The notes under the pieces: generated by a model
What the model was told of the DNA's origin: nothing
Seen by the model: only the letters and a program-made list of their open reading frames with translations
The model's database searches: none
Assembly: GCF_016583575.1 (NCBI RefSeq)
Contig: NZ_NRRG01000015.1
Location: forward strand, 29,113-93,112
Reading direction: 5' to 3'
Length of the DNA: 64,000 nucleotides
Origin: Thiocystis violacea
GTDB taxonomy: Bacteria; Pseudomonadota; Gammaproteobacteria; Chromatiales; Chromatiaceae
Translations under genes and position numbers: made by a program
In this document: positions 53,219 through 61,247 of the stretch, one piece after another
How the letters are laid out: every line of letters begins with the position of its first letter
Position numbering within the stretch: the first letter of the stretch is position 1

Positions 53219-53998
53219 ATGAACCAGGAAGACACCAGTCAGGCGACCCGTATCCAGGTCATCGACCGCGCGGCCTCGCTGCTCGACGCCATCGCCCGCT
53301 ATCCGGATCCCGTCAGTCTCAAGATCCTGGCGGCGGAGACCGGGCTAAACGTCTCGACCGCGCATCGCATTCTGGCGTCGCTGATCCAGAACCGTTTCGT
53401 GGAGAAGGACGCGGCCAGTCACTACCGACTCGGGCTGCGGCTGCTGCAACTGGGGGTGCGGTTGCACGGCAACGTCGATGTGCGCGCCATCGCCCGCCCC
53501 ATCATGGAGGATCTGCGCGACCGCTTCGGCGAGTCGGTGAATCTCACCATCCGCGAGGGCGACTCCGTGGTCTATATCGAGAAGGCGACGCCGAATCGCA
53601 TGATCCATGTCCAGCAACTGATTGGCGCGCGCGCCCCGCTGCATGTGACCGCCGTCGGCAAGCTGATGCTGGGCGCGGCCGGCGAGGACGCGATCCGCGC
53701 CTATGCCCAGCGCACCAATCTCCCCGCCTACACCCGCAACACCATCACCACCCTGCCCGGCCTGATCGCCGAATGCGGCCAGGCACTGGCGCGCGGCTAC
53801 GCGCTGGACAACGAGGAGGCGGAGATGGACGTCGGCTGCATCGGGGTGTTGATCCATGACGGCACGGGGAACGTGAGCGCGGGGCTTTCGGTCTCGGCGC
53901 CCATCGCGCGGCGACGGCTGGAGTGGGTGGAGGATCTGATGGAGGCGGGCCGGACGCTGTCCGCCCAGTTGGGCTACTCGGTTCAGGCGGTTTTCTAG
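53219..53998 (+). CDS. IclR family transcriptional regulator
   Basis: 259 aa. Residues 12-65 form the winged helix-turn-helix (IQVIDRAASLLDAIARYPDP, then LAAETGLNVSTAHRILASLI with the recognition helix). Residues 80-255 form the IclR effector domain, with GESVNLTIREGDSVVYIEKA, TAVGKLMLGA and RGYALDNEEAEMDVGCIGVL, where the family binds small organic acids or sugar-derived effectors. It is divergent from the phosphoketolase-like gene across 358 bp with two palindromes, so local control of that gene and itself is likely. The effector is unknown. It ends 19 nt before the convergent c-di-GMP gene. Confidence 0.93.
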   Translation: MNQEDTSQATRIQVIDRAASLLDAIARYPDPVSLKILAAETGLNVSTAHRILASLIQNRFVEKDAASHYRLGLRLLQLGVRLHGNVDVRAIARPIMEDLRDRFGESVNLTIREGDSVVYIEKATPNRMIHVQQLIGARAPLHVTAVGKLMLGAAGEDAIRAYAQRTNLPAYTRNTITTLPGLIAECGQALARGYALDNEEAEMDVGCIGVLIHDGTGNVSAGLSVSAPIARRRLEWVEDLMEAGRTLSAQLGYSVQAVF

Positions 53999-54017
53999 AC
54001 CGCGGACGACGTCCCAT

Positions 54018-56507
54018 TCACGGGGATCGGACCGGCCCCTCGGCGAGACCGATCCGTTCCACCAGGGCCACGAAGTCGGATGGCGCCAGGGCCGGGGAAC
54101 AGAGATAACCCTGATATTCATCGCAGCCAGCCTCCAGGAGAAAGGCCCGCTGGATGTCGTTCTCGACACCCTCGGCGATCACCCGCAGGTTGAGGGCGCG
54201 CGCCAGATTGATCACGGCGGTGGCGATCGCGGCATCGCTCTCGTCGTCGGGAATGTCCTGCACGAACGAACGATCGATCTTCAACCGGTGAATTGGAAAT
54301 CGCTTCAGGTAGGCCAGGCTGGAATAGCCGGTCCCGAAATCGTCGATCGCGAGCCGCATCCCGAGACCAACCAGGGTGTCGAGCCGAACCAGGGTCTCGT
54401 CGACGTTCTGAATCAGGATGGATTCGGTGAGTTCCAGTTCCAGCCAGCCGGGTGGCAGATGGCTCTCCGCCAGCCATTGCGCCAGGGACTCGATGAAATT
54501 CGCCTGCTGGAACTGCACCGCCGAGACGTTCACCGACATCGTCAACCCGAGGCCCTGGGCCTGCCACAGTTCGCCCTGCCGGATCGCCTCGCGCAGCACC
54601 CAGCCGCCAAGGGCGACGATGAAACCCGTCTCCTCGGCGATCGGGATGAACTGGCCTGGCGGGATCTCGCCCAGATCCTGGTCCTTCCAGCGCAGCAGGG
54701 CCTCGGCCCCGATCACAAGACCGCTCCGCAGATCGACCTGCGGCTGGTAGGCAAGGCGGAAATGCCCCGCCGCCAGCGCCTCGCGCATCGCATGATCGAG
54801 CTTCATGCGGGTCAGGAGATCGACGTTCATCTGGCGCCGATAGAAACGGAAATCGCCGCGCCCGCGCTCCTTGACGTGGTACATGGCGCTGTCGGCGTTC
54901 TTGATCAGGTCGTCGAGGGTCTCGCCATCCTCCGGGTAGAGTGCGATGCCGATGCTCAAGGTCAGGGAGAATTTCATCCCGTCGATATCGAACGGCCGGG
55001 CCATGGTCTCCAGCAGCCGGCGCGCGGTCTGTTCCGCGCCGAATCCGTTGGCCTGATGCAGCAGCAGGACGAACTCATCGCCTCCCAGACGGGCGGTGGT
55101 GTCGACTTGGCGCAGGCACTGCTTGATGCGTCGCGCCACCTCGACCAGCACGCGGTCGCCGAAGATGTGCCCCAACGAGTCGTTGATCTGCTTGAACCGA
55201 TCGATGTCGATGAAGAGCACGGCAAAGCTGGTCCGGTCGCGCTGGGCGAGACCGATGGCGAATTCGATGCGTTCGGTGAGACGGATGCGGTTGGGCAGGC
55301 CGGTCAGGGCATCGGTATAGGCCAACTGCTCGATGCGCTGGCGCGCCGCCGCCGCCTCGGACAGATCCTTGACGAAACCGACGTAATGAAAGGGCGCCCC
55401 ATCGGCGTCCAGAACCCGGACCAGCGAGACCAGACAGGGAAACGACACGCCGTCCTTCTTGCGTTGCAGGAGTTCCCCCTGCCAGAGGCCGTCGCGGGCC
55501 AGCGCCTCCTCGATGGCGCGGTGCGGATAGTCGCCAAGCCAGCGATGGAGCGACTGGGTCAGGGTCTGTCCGGTGAGTTCGGCGGACCGGCAGTCGGTCA
55601 TGCGCTCGCACGACGGATTGACGGCCACGATGCGAAACTCGGGATCAGTGACGAAGATGGCATCGAGGCTGGCCTCGAACACGCGGGAGGCGAGCTTGAG
55701 ACGTTTCTCGTCGGCCAGTCGCTGGGTGATATCGCGAAACGAATAGACGCGCCCGATGGGATGACCGCGCGCGTACTGCGGCAAGGTCACCCGCTCCAAC
55801 ACCTCGCCACGCCGCAGCACGAGCAGATCCGATCCCTCCAGCAGTGGATCGTGGCTGATCGCCTGGATACGCGCGGCGTAGTCGCCGGCATCGAGCACCT
55901 CGCGCGCCATCCAGTCGTAGATCCCGGCGTCGTTGCGTTCGGTCAGGAGCGACTCGGGCAGATTCCACAGCTCGGCGAAGCGTTGATTGAAGCCGCGGAT
56001 CGCCCCGTCGAGATCGGTGACGAGGATGCCATCGGCGGTCGACTCCAGGGTCGCGCGCAGCTCGGCCACCAGTTTTTCCAACTCGCTCTCGACCGCCCGA
56101 CGCTCGCTCTGGTTGGCCATGCCGACGATATAGAAGGCCCGGCCATCGGCGCATTGCACCCGGCTCACCCGGCGCAGCACCATCACCAGGCTGTCATCGT
56201 GACGGCGCAGCATGGTCTCCGACAGCAGTGAGTCGGCTCGCCCGGCGGCCACGTCCTCCCAGAAAAACACATCCTCCGGAGTGACGGCCAGCTCGATCAC
56301 CGGACGCCCGATCAGGCTCGCGCGCGAGAGTCCAAGCAGTTCCTCGGCCACCCGGTTGACGGCGACGATACGCAGATCCAAGGCGTCGACCAGCCAGGCC
56401 GCCTCGATCAAGCCCTCGATGAGCGCTTGCCAGAGGTCGAGACGGTTACCCGCGCCGAAGTCGTCCGCGGCCAACCCATTGGGTGAGAGATCGCGCATCC
56501 GGCTCAT
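54018..56507 (-). CDS. PAS-GGDEF-EAL c-di-GMP protein
   Basis: 829 aa, no membrane segment seen. Three PAS units (about 25-140: EAAWLVDALDLRIVAVNRVA; about 150-270: ESTADGILVTDLDGAIRGFN; about 275-400: FEASLDAIFVTDPEFRIVAV), then GGDEF (GGDEF at about 475-479) and EAL (602-604, with LELELTESILI and IDDFGTGYSSLAYLKRFPIH). Both catalytic signatures are intact. ATG 56507 overlaps the stop of the HD-GYP gene (ATGA) and follows GGGAGG, so it is translationally coupled and made together with that second c-di-GMP phosphodiesterase-type protein. Confidence 0.93.
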   Translation of the reverse strand: MSRMRDLSPNGLAADDFGAGNRLDLWQALIEGLIEAAWLVDALDLRIVAVNRVAEELLGLSRASLIGRPVIELAVTPEDVFFWEDVAAGRADSLLSETMLRRHDDSLVMVLRRVSRVQCADGRAFYIVGMANQSERRAVESELEKLVAELRATLESTADGILVTDLDGAIRGFNQRFAELWNLPESLLTERNDAGIYDWMAREVLDAGDYAARIQAISHDPLLEGSDLLVLRRGEVLERVTLPQYARGHPIGRVYSFRDITQRLADEKRLKLASRVFEASLDAIFVTDPEFRIVAVNPSCERMTDCRSAELTGQTLTQSLHRWLGDYPHRAIEEALARDGLWQGELLQRKKDGVSFPCLVSLVRVLDADGAPFHYVGFVKDLSEAAAARQRIEQLAYTDALTGLPNRIRLTERIEFAIGLAQRDRTSFAVLFIDIDRFKQINDSLGHIFGDRVLVEVARRIKQCLRQVDTTARLGGDEFVLLLHQANGFGAEQTARRLLETMARPFDIDGMKFSLTLSIGIALYPEDGETLDDLIKNADSAMYHVKERGRGDFRFYRRQMNVDLLTRMKLDHAMREALAAGHFRLAYQPQVDLRSGLVIGAEALLRWKDQDLGEIPPGQFIPIAEETGFIVALGGWVLREAIRQGELWQAQGLGLTMSVNVSAVQFQQANFIESLAQWLAESHLPPGWLELELTESILIQNVDETLVRLDTLVGLGMRLAIDDFGTGYSSLAYLKRFPIHRLKIDRSFVQDIPDDESDAAIATAVINLARALNLRVIAEGVENDIQRAFLLEAGCDEYQGYLCSPALAPSDFVALVERIGLAEGPVRSP

Positions 56508-57760
56508 CGGCCCTCCCGCGCGTCGCTCGGATCGCGGGCGCGCTCGAAGAAATAGCACATGCGCTGGCGTGGCGAGAGATAGTCGAAGACGGCCCGCGGC
56601 AGTTGCACCGGTTTCAGACTCTGGCGGATTCCCAGGTCGGGCTCGTCCTCGAGATCGACCACCAGGGCCTCCTCGCGCGCCACCCGCGGGTCATGGATGA
56701 GTACCCGCGGCTTCAAGGGACGCGACGCGCTCACCGAGACCACCAGGGCATGCCGGCCATCGGTAAGCATGACGATCGAGCCAGGCGGATACACTCCCAT
56801 CATGCGGATGAAGGCGCCCAGGATGTCGGCATCGAATTTCTTCCTGGACTGGGCGAAGATCAACGACAAGGCTTGGTGAGGCGTGATCGCCGCCACGGGA
56901 TTAACCGGATTGCAGAGGGTGTCGTAATGGTTGACCAGGCTCACGATGCAGGACTCGGACGTCAGGGCCTCGCCCGTCAGACGCCGAGGAAAACCGCTTC
57001 CGTCGACGTATTCATGATGCTGGGCGATGATCGCGCGCGCCTCCGACTCCAGGCGCATCCGCTCCGCCAGTTTGACCCCATGGGCGACGTGTTGCTGGAA
57101 CAGGCCGCGCTCGGCGGCGCTGAGTCCGTCGACGCGCCAGCGCAGCCGCTCCGGCAGCTCGATCTTGCCGATATCGTGCAGCAGGGCGCCAAGTCCGAGC
57201 CCGCCGAGCCGCGCGGCATCGAATCCGAGACGCTTACCCAGCAGCAGCGAGATCACCGTCACGTTGATCGAATGCAGCGTCGCCTTCTCGCCGGCCTGCT
57301 CGGAGAGCAGGCGGATGAAGGATTCACCTTGACCGAGGAGCTTTCCGACCAGATCGCCCACCATCGTCTCGGCCCGCTCCCGCGCGGCCTCGGGTTCGGC
57401 CGGCACCAGCTTGAGAATGTCGCGGAAGGCGCGCGTGGCGCCGGAGAACTCCCGCTCGCAACGGTCCAGGCTCGCGCGCTGGGCAAGCAATAGCTGGCGG
57501 CGCTCATCGAGCGGCGAGGGCAAGACCCCCGGCGTCTCGGCCACCGACGCGGCCACGCTGGACGTCGCCAGATCGCTCCTGTCCGGCGACCAGCGCACGC
57601 GCTTCAGACCCAGGCCGCGAATCGTCTCGATCTGATCCGGCGAGGCGATCTTGAAGTTATTGAGGGCAAATGGATGCCCGATCCAGCCCAGATCCAGATA
57701 GATGTACATGCCGACGCACAGTTCGTCGACATCGATGAATTGCGCCTGGGTATCGCTCAC
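56504..57760 (-). CDS. HD-GYP domain c-di-GMP phosphodiesterase (DUF3391 N terminus)
   Basis: 418 aa. The N-terminal DUF3391 region (FIDVDELCVGMYIYLDLGWI, KIASPDQIETIRGLGLKRV) precedes the HD-GYP domain. Metal ligands are in LLHDIGKIELPE (His195-Asp196) and HHEYVDGSGFPRRLTGE (His248-His249; DGSGFP stands in for the GYP tripeptide, with Phe for Tyr). Family members cut c-di-GMP to pGpG or GMP. The GTG start at 57760 has only a weak ribosome site. It is the first gene of a two-gene unit with the GGDEF-EAL protein, pairing two different phosphodiesterase folds. Confidence 0.92.
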   Translation of the reverse strand: MSDTQAQFIDVDELCVGMYIYLDLGWIGHPFALNNFKIASPDQIETIRGLGLKRVRWSPDRSDLATSSVAASVAETPGVLPSPLDERRQLLLAQRASLDRCEREFSGATRAFRDILKLVPAEPEAARERAETMVGDLVGKLLGQGESFIRLLSEQAGEKATLHSINVTVISLLLGKRLGFDAARLGGLGLGALLHDIGKIELPERLRWRVDGLSAAERGLFQQHVAHGVKLAERMRLESEARAIIAQHHEYVDGSGFPRRLTGEALTSESCIVSLVNHYDTLCNPVNPVAAITPHQALSLIFAQSRKKFDADILGAFIRMMGVYPPGSIVMLTDGRHALVVSVSASRPLKPRVLIHDPRVAREEALVVDLEDEPDLGIRQSLKPVQLPRAVFDYLSPRQRMCYFFERARDPSDAREGR

Positions 57761-58073
57761 GTCTTCGAGTGCCTGTGTCGGAGCCCTTAGGCGATTTTAG
57801 GGCCGCCTCGGTTAAGCGCGGATCAAGCGCTATCCGCGGGCGCGGTGTCGATGATGGCCGGTTCCTCGCTCGCTTGGGTTGCCCAAGCCATCCGCCTGCT
57901 AACTTACATCAAGTCGGATGCGGTTTCGTCAACCCCTGGTAGAAATAGCTGGCGGCTGACCAGACTTTCCAGCCCCGATCCGCAGGATGGGCAAGGCGAA
58001 GCGTGCCCATCTTTTCAGCGATCAACGCCGACGTCGATCCCGTCGATTCGCCCCCTCGGCACCGTCCGCGCGA
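57761..58073. other. Gene-free stretch with one hairpin repeat
   Basis: About 310 bp between the HD-GYP start and the DsrE-like stop. It contains the hairpin repeat at 57984-58015; the small open frames here show no family features. The HD-GYP promoter must lie in it. Confidence 0.6.
57984..58015. repeat. GATGGGC hairpin repeat, copy 4 (terminator-like)
   Basis: GGATGGGCA AGGCGAAGCG TGCCCATC followed by TTTT. Related to 50354-50382. On the plus strand it has the shape of an intrinsic terminator, but no rightward gene precedes it. Confidence 0.7.
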
Positions 58074-58604
58074 TCAGCGAATCTCCTCGATGGTCTGTCG
58101 TTTGATCATGATCTGGGGGGTGATCAGCGCGTAGCCCTGAAGCTGCCAGTGGGCCAGCTCGGTGATGGCGGAGGGCGCGATCTCGATGAAGTCGTAGAAA
58201 TCCTTGGCCGAATAGCCGTAGTCCTGCGCGGCCAGGCCGCATACCCGGAATCTCACCCCCAGCTCGGCGTAGTATTTCATGCGCTCCGCGGCCTCCTCGT
58301 ACTTCGCGTGGTTGTGCTTCACGGTGGTGACGATCTCGGTGCCGTGGATGATGACCAGGATATCGAGCGACTCCGGCGAGTAGTTATAGGGCGCGTCCAT
58401 GAGCGGGTTGATCAGGGAGCGCAACCAGTAGAGCGCCGCGTTGATCTTGCGCGGTTCGTCCAGATAGAAGTCGAGCACCACCTTCTGAGGCCCGTAAGGG
58501 GTTTGCACCACCTGGGCCTCCGCATGCGCGGAAGGCGACGCCGTCAGACAGGCGGGGACGATGAACAGCGCGAGAACCGGAACGGCCAGGCGGTTTGGAT
58601 TCAT
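58074..58604 (-). CDS. Periplasmic DsrE-like sulfur-relay family protein
   Basis: 176 aa. A signal peptide (LAVPVLALFIVPACLTASPS, then AHAEAQ, cut likely after AHA) sends it to the periplasm. The mature domain shows the DsrE/DsrF fold pattern: KVVLDFYLDEPRKINAALYW, LDILVIIHGTEIVTTVKHNH, and the conserved single cysteine in VRFRVCGLAAQDYGYSAKD. Cytoplasmic DsrE/F/H relay persulfide sulfur in purple sulfur bacteria; exported relatives with one active Cys are known but poorly understood. It ends in a Gln/Ile-rich tail. Monocistronic; the YdhR remnant and GNAT gene run divergently. Role in sulfur handling is inference from family and likely lifestyle. Confidence 0.82.
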   Translation of the reverse strand: MNPNRLAVPVLALFIVPACLTASPSAHAEAQVVQTPYGPQKVVLDFYLDEPRKINAALYWLRSLINPLMDAPYNYSPESLDILVIIHGTEIVTTVKHNHAKYEEAAERMKYYAELGVRFRVCGLAAQDYGYSAKDFYDFIEIAPSAITELAHWQLQGYALITPQIMIKRQTIEEIR

Positions 58605-58659
58605 GGCGGATACCCAGGGCGGTGATCGCGGTCGGATAAGTCCCCATCTGGGGTTCGTT

Positions 58660-58890
58660 GGCGCGAATCCCGAGAGTGCCGCCGCCCGACCGGGCGGCTG
58701 GAAAATCTGGACCGAGAACCCCGATACCGGCGAAGTGGGCGGGATCGATCTCTTTAACGACCGAGCCTCGGCCCAGTCGTACCGAACGATGCAGGGTCAA
58801 CGTCCGCAAGCCCTCGGAATCTCGGGCATCAACGGCAAGCTGTTCGACGTCAACCCGGAGCTGTCCCGGATCGACCGGGCGCCCCTGTAG
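58660..58890 (+). pseudogene. 5'-truncated YdhR-type mono-oxygenase remnant
   Basis: The frame ending at 58890 reads GGWKIWTENPDTGEVGGIDL, ASAQSYRTMQG and GKLFDVNPELSRIDRAPL, which matches the last two thirds of the YdhR mono-oxygenase family (about 100 aa; '..WK.WTE....EAGGIYLF', 'K.FDVNEPLS.I'). The family's N-terminal strand (about 30 residues before GGWKIW) is missing and replaced by unrelated sequence with no suitable start. I infer a decayed gene. It lies 19 nt before the GNAT gene, which has its own strong ribosome site. Confidence 0.7.
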
Positions 58891-58909
58891 CTCAATCAAG
58901 GAGGTCGCT

Positions 58910-59755
58910 ATGCACATTCGCTCCATGACCCGCGACGAGATCGGCCTCGCCCTCGATTGGGCCGCCGCCGAGGGCTGGAATCCGGGTCTCTTCGATGCCG
59001 ATCCCTATCAGGCCGCCGACCCCGAGGGATTTCTGATCGGACGGATCGCAGACGAGCCGGTGGCCATGATCTCCGCCGTGCGACATGGCGAGGACTTCGG
59101 CTTCCTGGGTTTCTATCTGGTGCGTCCGGACCGGCGCGGACAGGGACACGGCTGGGCGATCTGGCAGGCGGCCATGGAGCGCCTGGCCGGGCGGAACATC
59201 GCCCTCGACGGCGTGCTCGCGCAACAGGAGAACTACCGCCGTTCCGGCTTCCAGTTCGCCTACCGCCATGTGCGTTACCAGGGACAGGGCCATCCGGCTC
59301 CCGCGCCGGTCCCCACCGCTGGCCGACTGGTCCCGCTGGACACCTGGCCCTTCGCGGATCTGGCCGCCTATGACCGCGCCTTCTTCCCGACCGAGCGCGA
59401 CGCCTTTTTGCGACGCTGGATCGCCCAACCCCGAACCCTGGCGCTCGGCCTGATCCAGAAGGATCGTCTCGTCGGCTATGGCGTGCGACGCGCCTGCCGT
59501 CAGGGACACAAGATCGGCCCGCTCTTCGCCGACACGCCAAGCGCCGCCGAGACCCTGTTCAGCGCCCTAAGCGCCCAACTCCCCGCCGGCGATCCGATCT
59601 ACCTCGACGTCCCCGAACCCAACCCAGCCGCCGTCGCACTCGCCGAGCGCCATGGCCTGACGCCCGTGTTCGAGACCGCCCGCATGTACACCGGCCCCAT
59701 CCCCGATCTGGCGCTGGAGCGAACCCATGGCGTCACCAGCTTCGAGCTAGGCTGA
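58910..59755 (+). CDS. GNAT family N-acetyltransferase
   Basis: 281 aa with two GNAT-like halves. The N-terminal half has the acetyl-CoA motif FLGFYLVRPDRRGQGHGWAI (R/Q-x-x-G-x-G/A), followed by AMERLAGRNIALDGVLAQQE; the C-terminal half (from about 145) resembles the second acetyltransferase-like domain of YitI-type enzymes, ending DVPEPNPAAVALAERHGLTP. AAGGAGGT 5 nt before ATG 58910 is the best ribosome site in the window and fixes the start. Substrate unknown. It is convergent with the DUF1704 gene, the two stop codons lying one base apart with no terminator between them. Confidence 0.9.
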   Translation: MHIRSMTRDEIGLALDWAAAEGWNPGLFDADPYQAADPEGFLIGRIADEPVAMISAVRHGEDFGFLGFYLVRPDRRGQGHGWAIWQAAMERLAGRNIALDGVLAQQENYRRSGFQFAYRHVRYQGQGHPAPAPVPTAGRLVPLDTWPFADLAAYDRAFFPTERDAFLRRWIAQPRTLALGLIQKDRLVGYGVRRACRQGHKIGPLFADTPSAAETLFSALSAQLPAGDPIYLDVPEPNPAAVALAERHGLTPVFETARMYTGPIPDLALERTHGVTSFELG

Positions 59756-59756
59756 A

Positions 59757-61052
59757 TCAATCCTCCGCGCGCGCGGGCATCCGCACCACCGGGGCGCTGT
59801 CCAGCAGCTTGCTCGCCACCTCGACGATCGGCTCCAGATTCACCCGGCTGCTGAAGACGGAAAAGGTCAGGATCGCCAGCAGATAGCGCGGGTCGCTGAT
59901 CCAGGGCGGGAGAAAGCGCGGCGCTCGACAGAGTCCCATGGCGTACAGCTCGCACAGGGCCGGAATGTCGAAGAGATCCAGCTTGCCGCAGAACAGCAGA
60001 CTGAGACAGTCGGCCCGCCCGGCGGCGAAACCGGCGCGAATGAAGTTGTTCACCTGGAGTAGCCCCAGCAGATAGACCAGATCCTTGGTAAAGGGCGCGC
60101 CGCCAGTCATGACGCCACCGCGAAACACCCGCCGCGTATTCTCGAATGACTGATCCGGGTCGCCGGTCCGCTCCAGATAAAAGCGGTAGACCTCCAGGAA
60201 ATCCGCCCCCTCGATGGCCATCTGGATCGCCAGCACCCGATCGGCCAGACGCCGCAGCCGATCCAGCTCGATCGATCCACTGATGATCTCCGCGAACACC
60301 GCCAGCCCCTCCTGGGTGCGCGTGGTGCCCGGATGCCCGGCCGCGAGCAGCGGCAGATCGGTTTGCGCCTGGCCGTTGAGCGAGGTGGCGACGTGGATAT
60401 GGGCCTCGTGATGCAGCAGTTGGGTGAAATCACGATCGGTGAAGCGCGCGCCACGCCGCACCCGAATTCTCCGCGCGGTCGCCAGGGCATTGGCGGAGAG
60501 CCGGTCCACCAGCTCGATGGCCGGAGCCTGATCGCCGAAATGGGCACGCACCGCGCGCTCCAGATCCTCCGCCACCGACTCCGCCGAGTGGTAGCAGGGC
60601 GGGGCCGTATGGATCTCGATGTGGGCGAGATTGGTGATGGTATCGAGAACGCTTTGAGCCAGATCGAGCGGCGTCACGGGCACATAGCGCAAGGGCGCCG
60701 TCGGCTCGCCATAGATCTGGCGGCCGTACTCGAAAAAGCCCGTGGTCCCGACCGCCGCCAGCATCCGCGCCCCCAACTCGATCGACAGCGCGTGACGGTC
60801 CAGCCAGAGATCGATAGTGGTCACCGGGATGATACGGCGACGCGCCTCGCGCACCGCCTCGATGCAGGGCGTTGGATCGAAGGCCGGATAGCTCACCTCC
60901 GGCAACTCGCGACCATCCTTGGCCAGAAAGATCTCCTTCACCTCCGGCGCCCAGGCCAGCGTGCTCAGGATCCGCAGCGGCCGGCAAGCCCCGTGGAGCA
61001 CACGGGTGATATCGCGAATACGCTCCTTCTCACGTTCAGTCGCGTCGGTCAT
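59757..61052 (-). CDS. DUF1704 / 'QEGLA motif' metallopeptidase-like protein
   Basis: 431 aa. Shows the signature TRTQEGLAVFAEIISGS and an upstream LLHHEAHIHVATSL with an HExxxH pattern (His-Glu-Ala-His-Ile-His), the zinc-site arrangement of the DUF1704 family. Bacterial members are annotated as 'flavohemoglobin expression-modulating QEGLA motif' proteins; the vertebrate relative MATCAP is a tubulin carboxypeptidase with this motif, so a peptidase activity is plausible. Also conserved: IDLWLDRHALSIELGARMLA and FRGGVMTGGAPFTKDLVYL. Cytoplasmic, no signal peptide. The cellular target in bacteria is unknown. Confidence 0.85.
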   Translation of the reverse strand: MTDATEREKERIRDITRVLHGACRPLRILSTLAWAPEVKEIFLAKDGRELPEVSYPAFDPTPCIEAVREARRRIIPVTTIDLWLDRHALSIELGARMLAAVGTTGFFEYGRQIYGEPTAPLRYVPVTPLDLAQSVLDTITNLAHIEIHTAPPCYHSAESVAEDLERAVRAHFGDQAPAIELVDRLSANALATARRIRVRRGARFTDRDFTQLLHHEAHIHVATSLNGQAQTDLPLLAAGHPGTTRTQEGLAVFAEIISGSIELDRLRRLADRVLAIQMAIEGADFLEVYRFYLERTGDPDQSFENTRRVFRGGVMTGGAPFTKDLVYLLGLLQVNNFIRAGFAAGRADCLSLLFCGKLDLFDIPALCELYAMGLCRAPRFLPPWISDPRYLLAILTFSVFSSRVNLEPIVEVASKLLDSAPVVRMPARAED

Positions 61053-61247
61053 ACGGAAACACTCACGAGGTTGGCGAGGATGTTGGTGGATGACTCTGGA
61101 CAGTCCTTATCCTGGACGAAGTTCCGTGTGTTCGCCATGAATGGACGGATCCTGAAAGCCCGGACCCTGTCGCACCGACCAAAGGCTCCGTCTCCTGGCG
61201 TGTGGAACACGGCTCGATCTTGAGTCTCGATACCCTCAAACGATCGA

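Noticed and set aside
57845..58105. Small rightward frame of 86 codons
   Set aside because: It runs through a hairpin repeat into the antisense of the DsrE-like gene and shows no family features.
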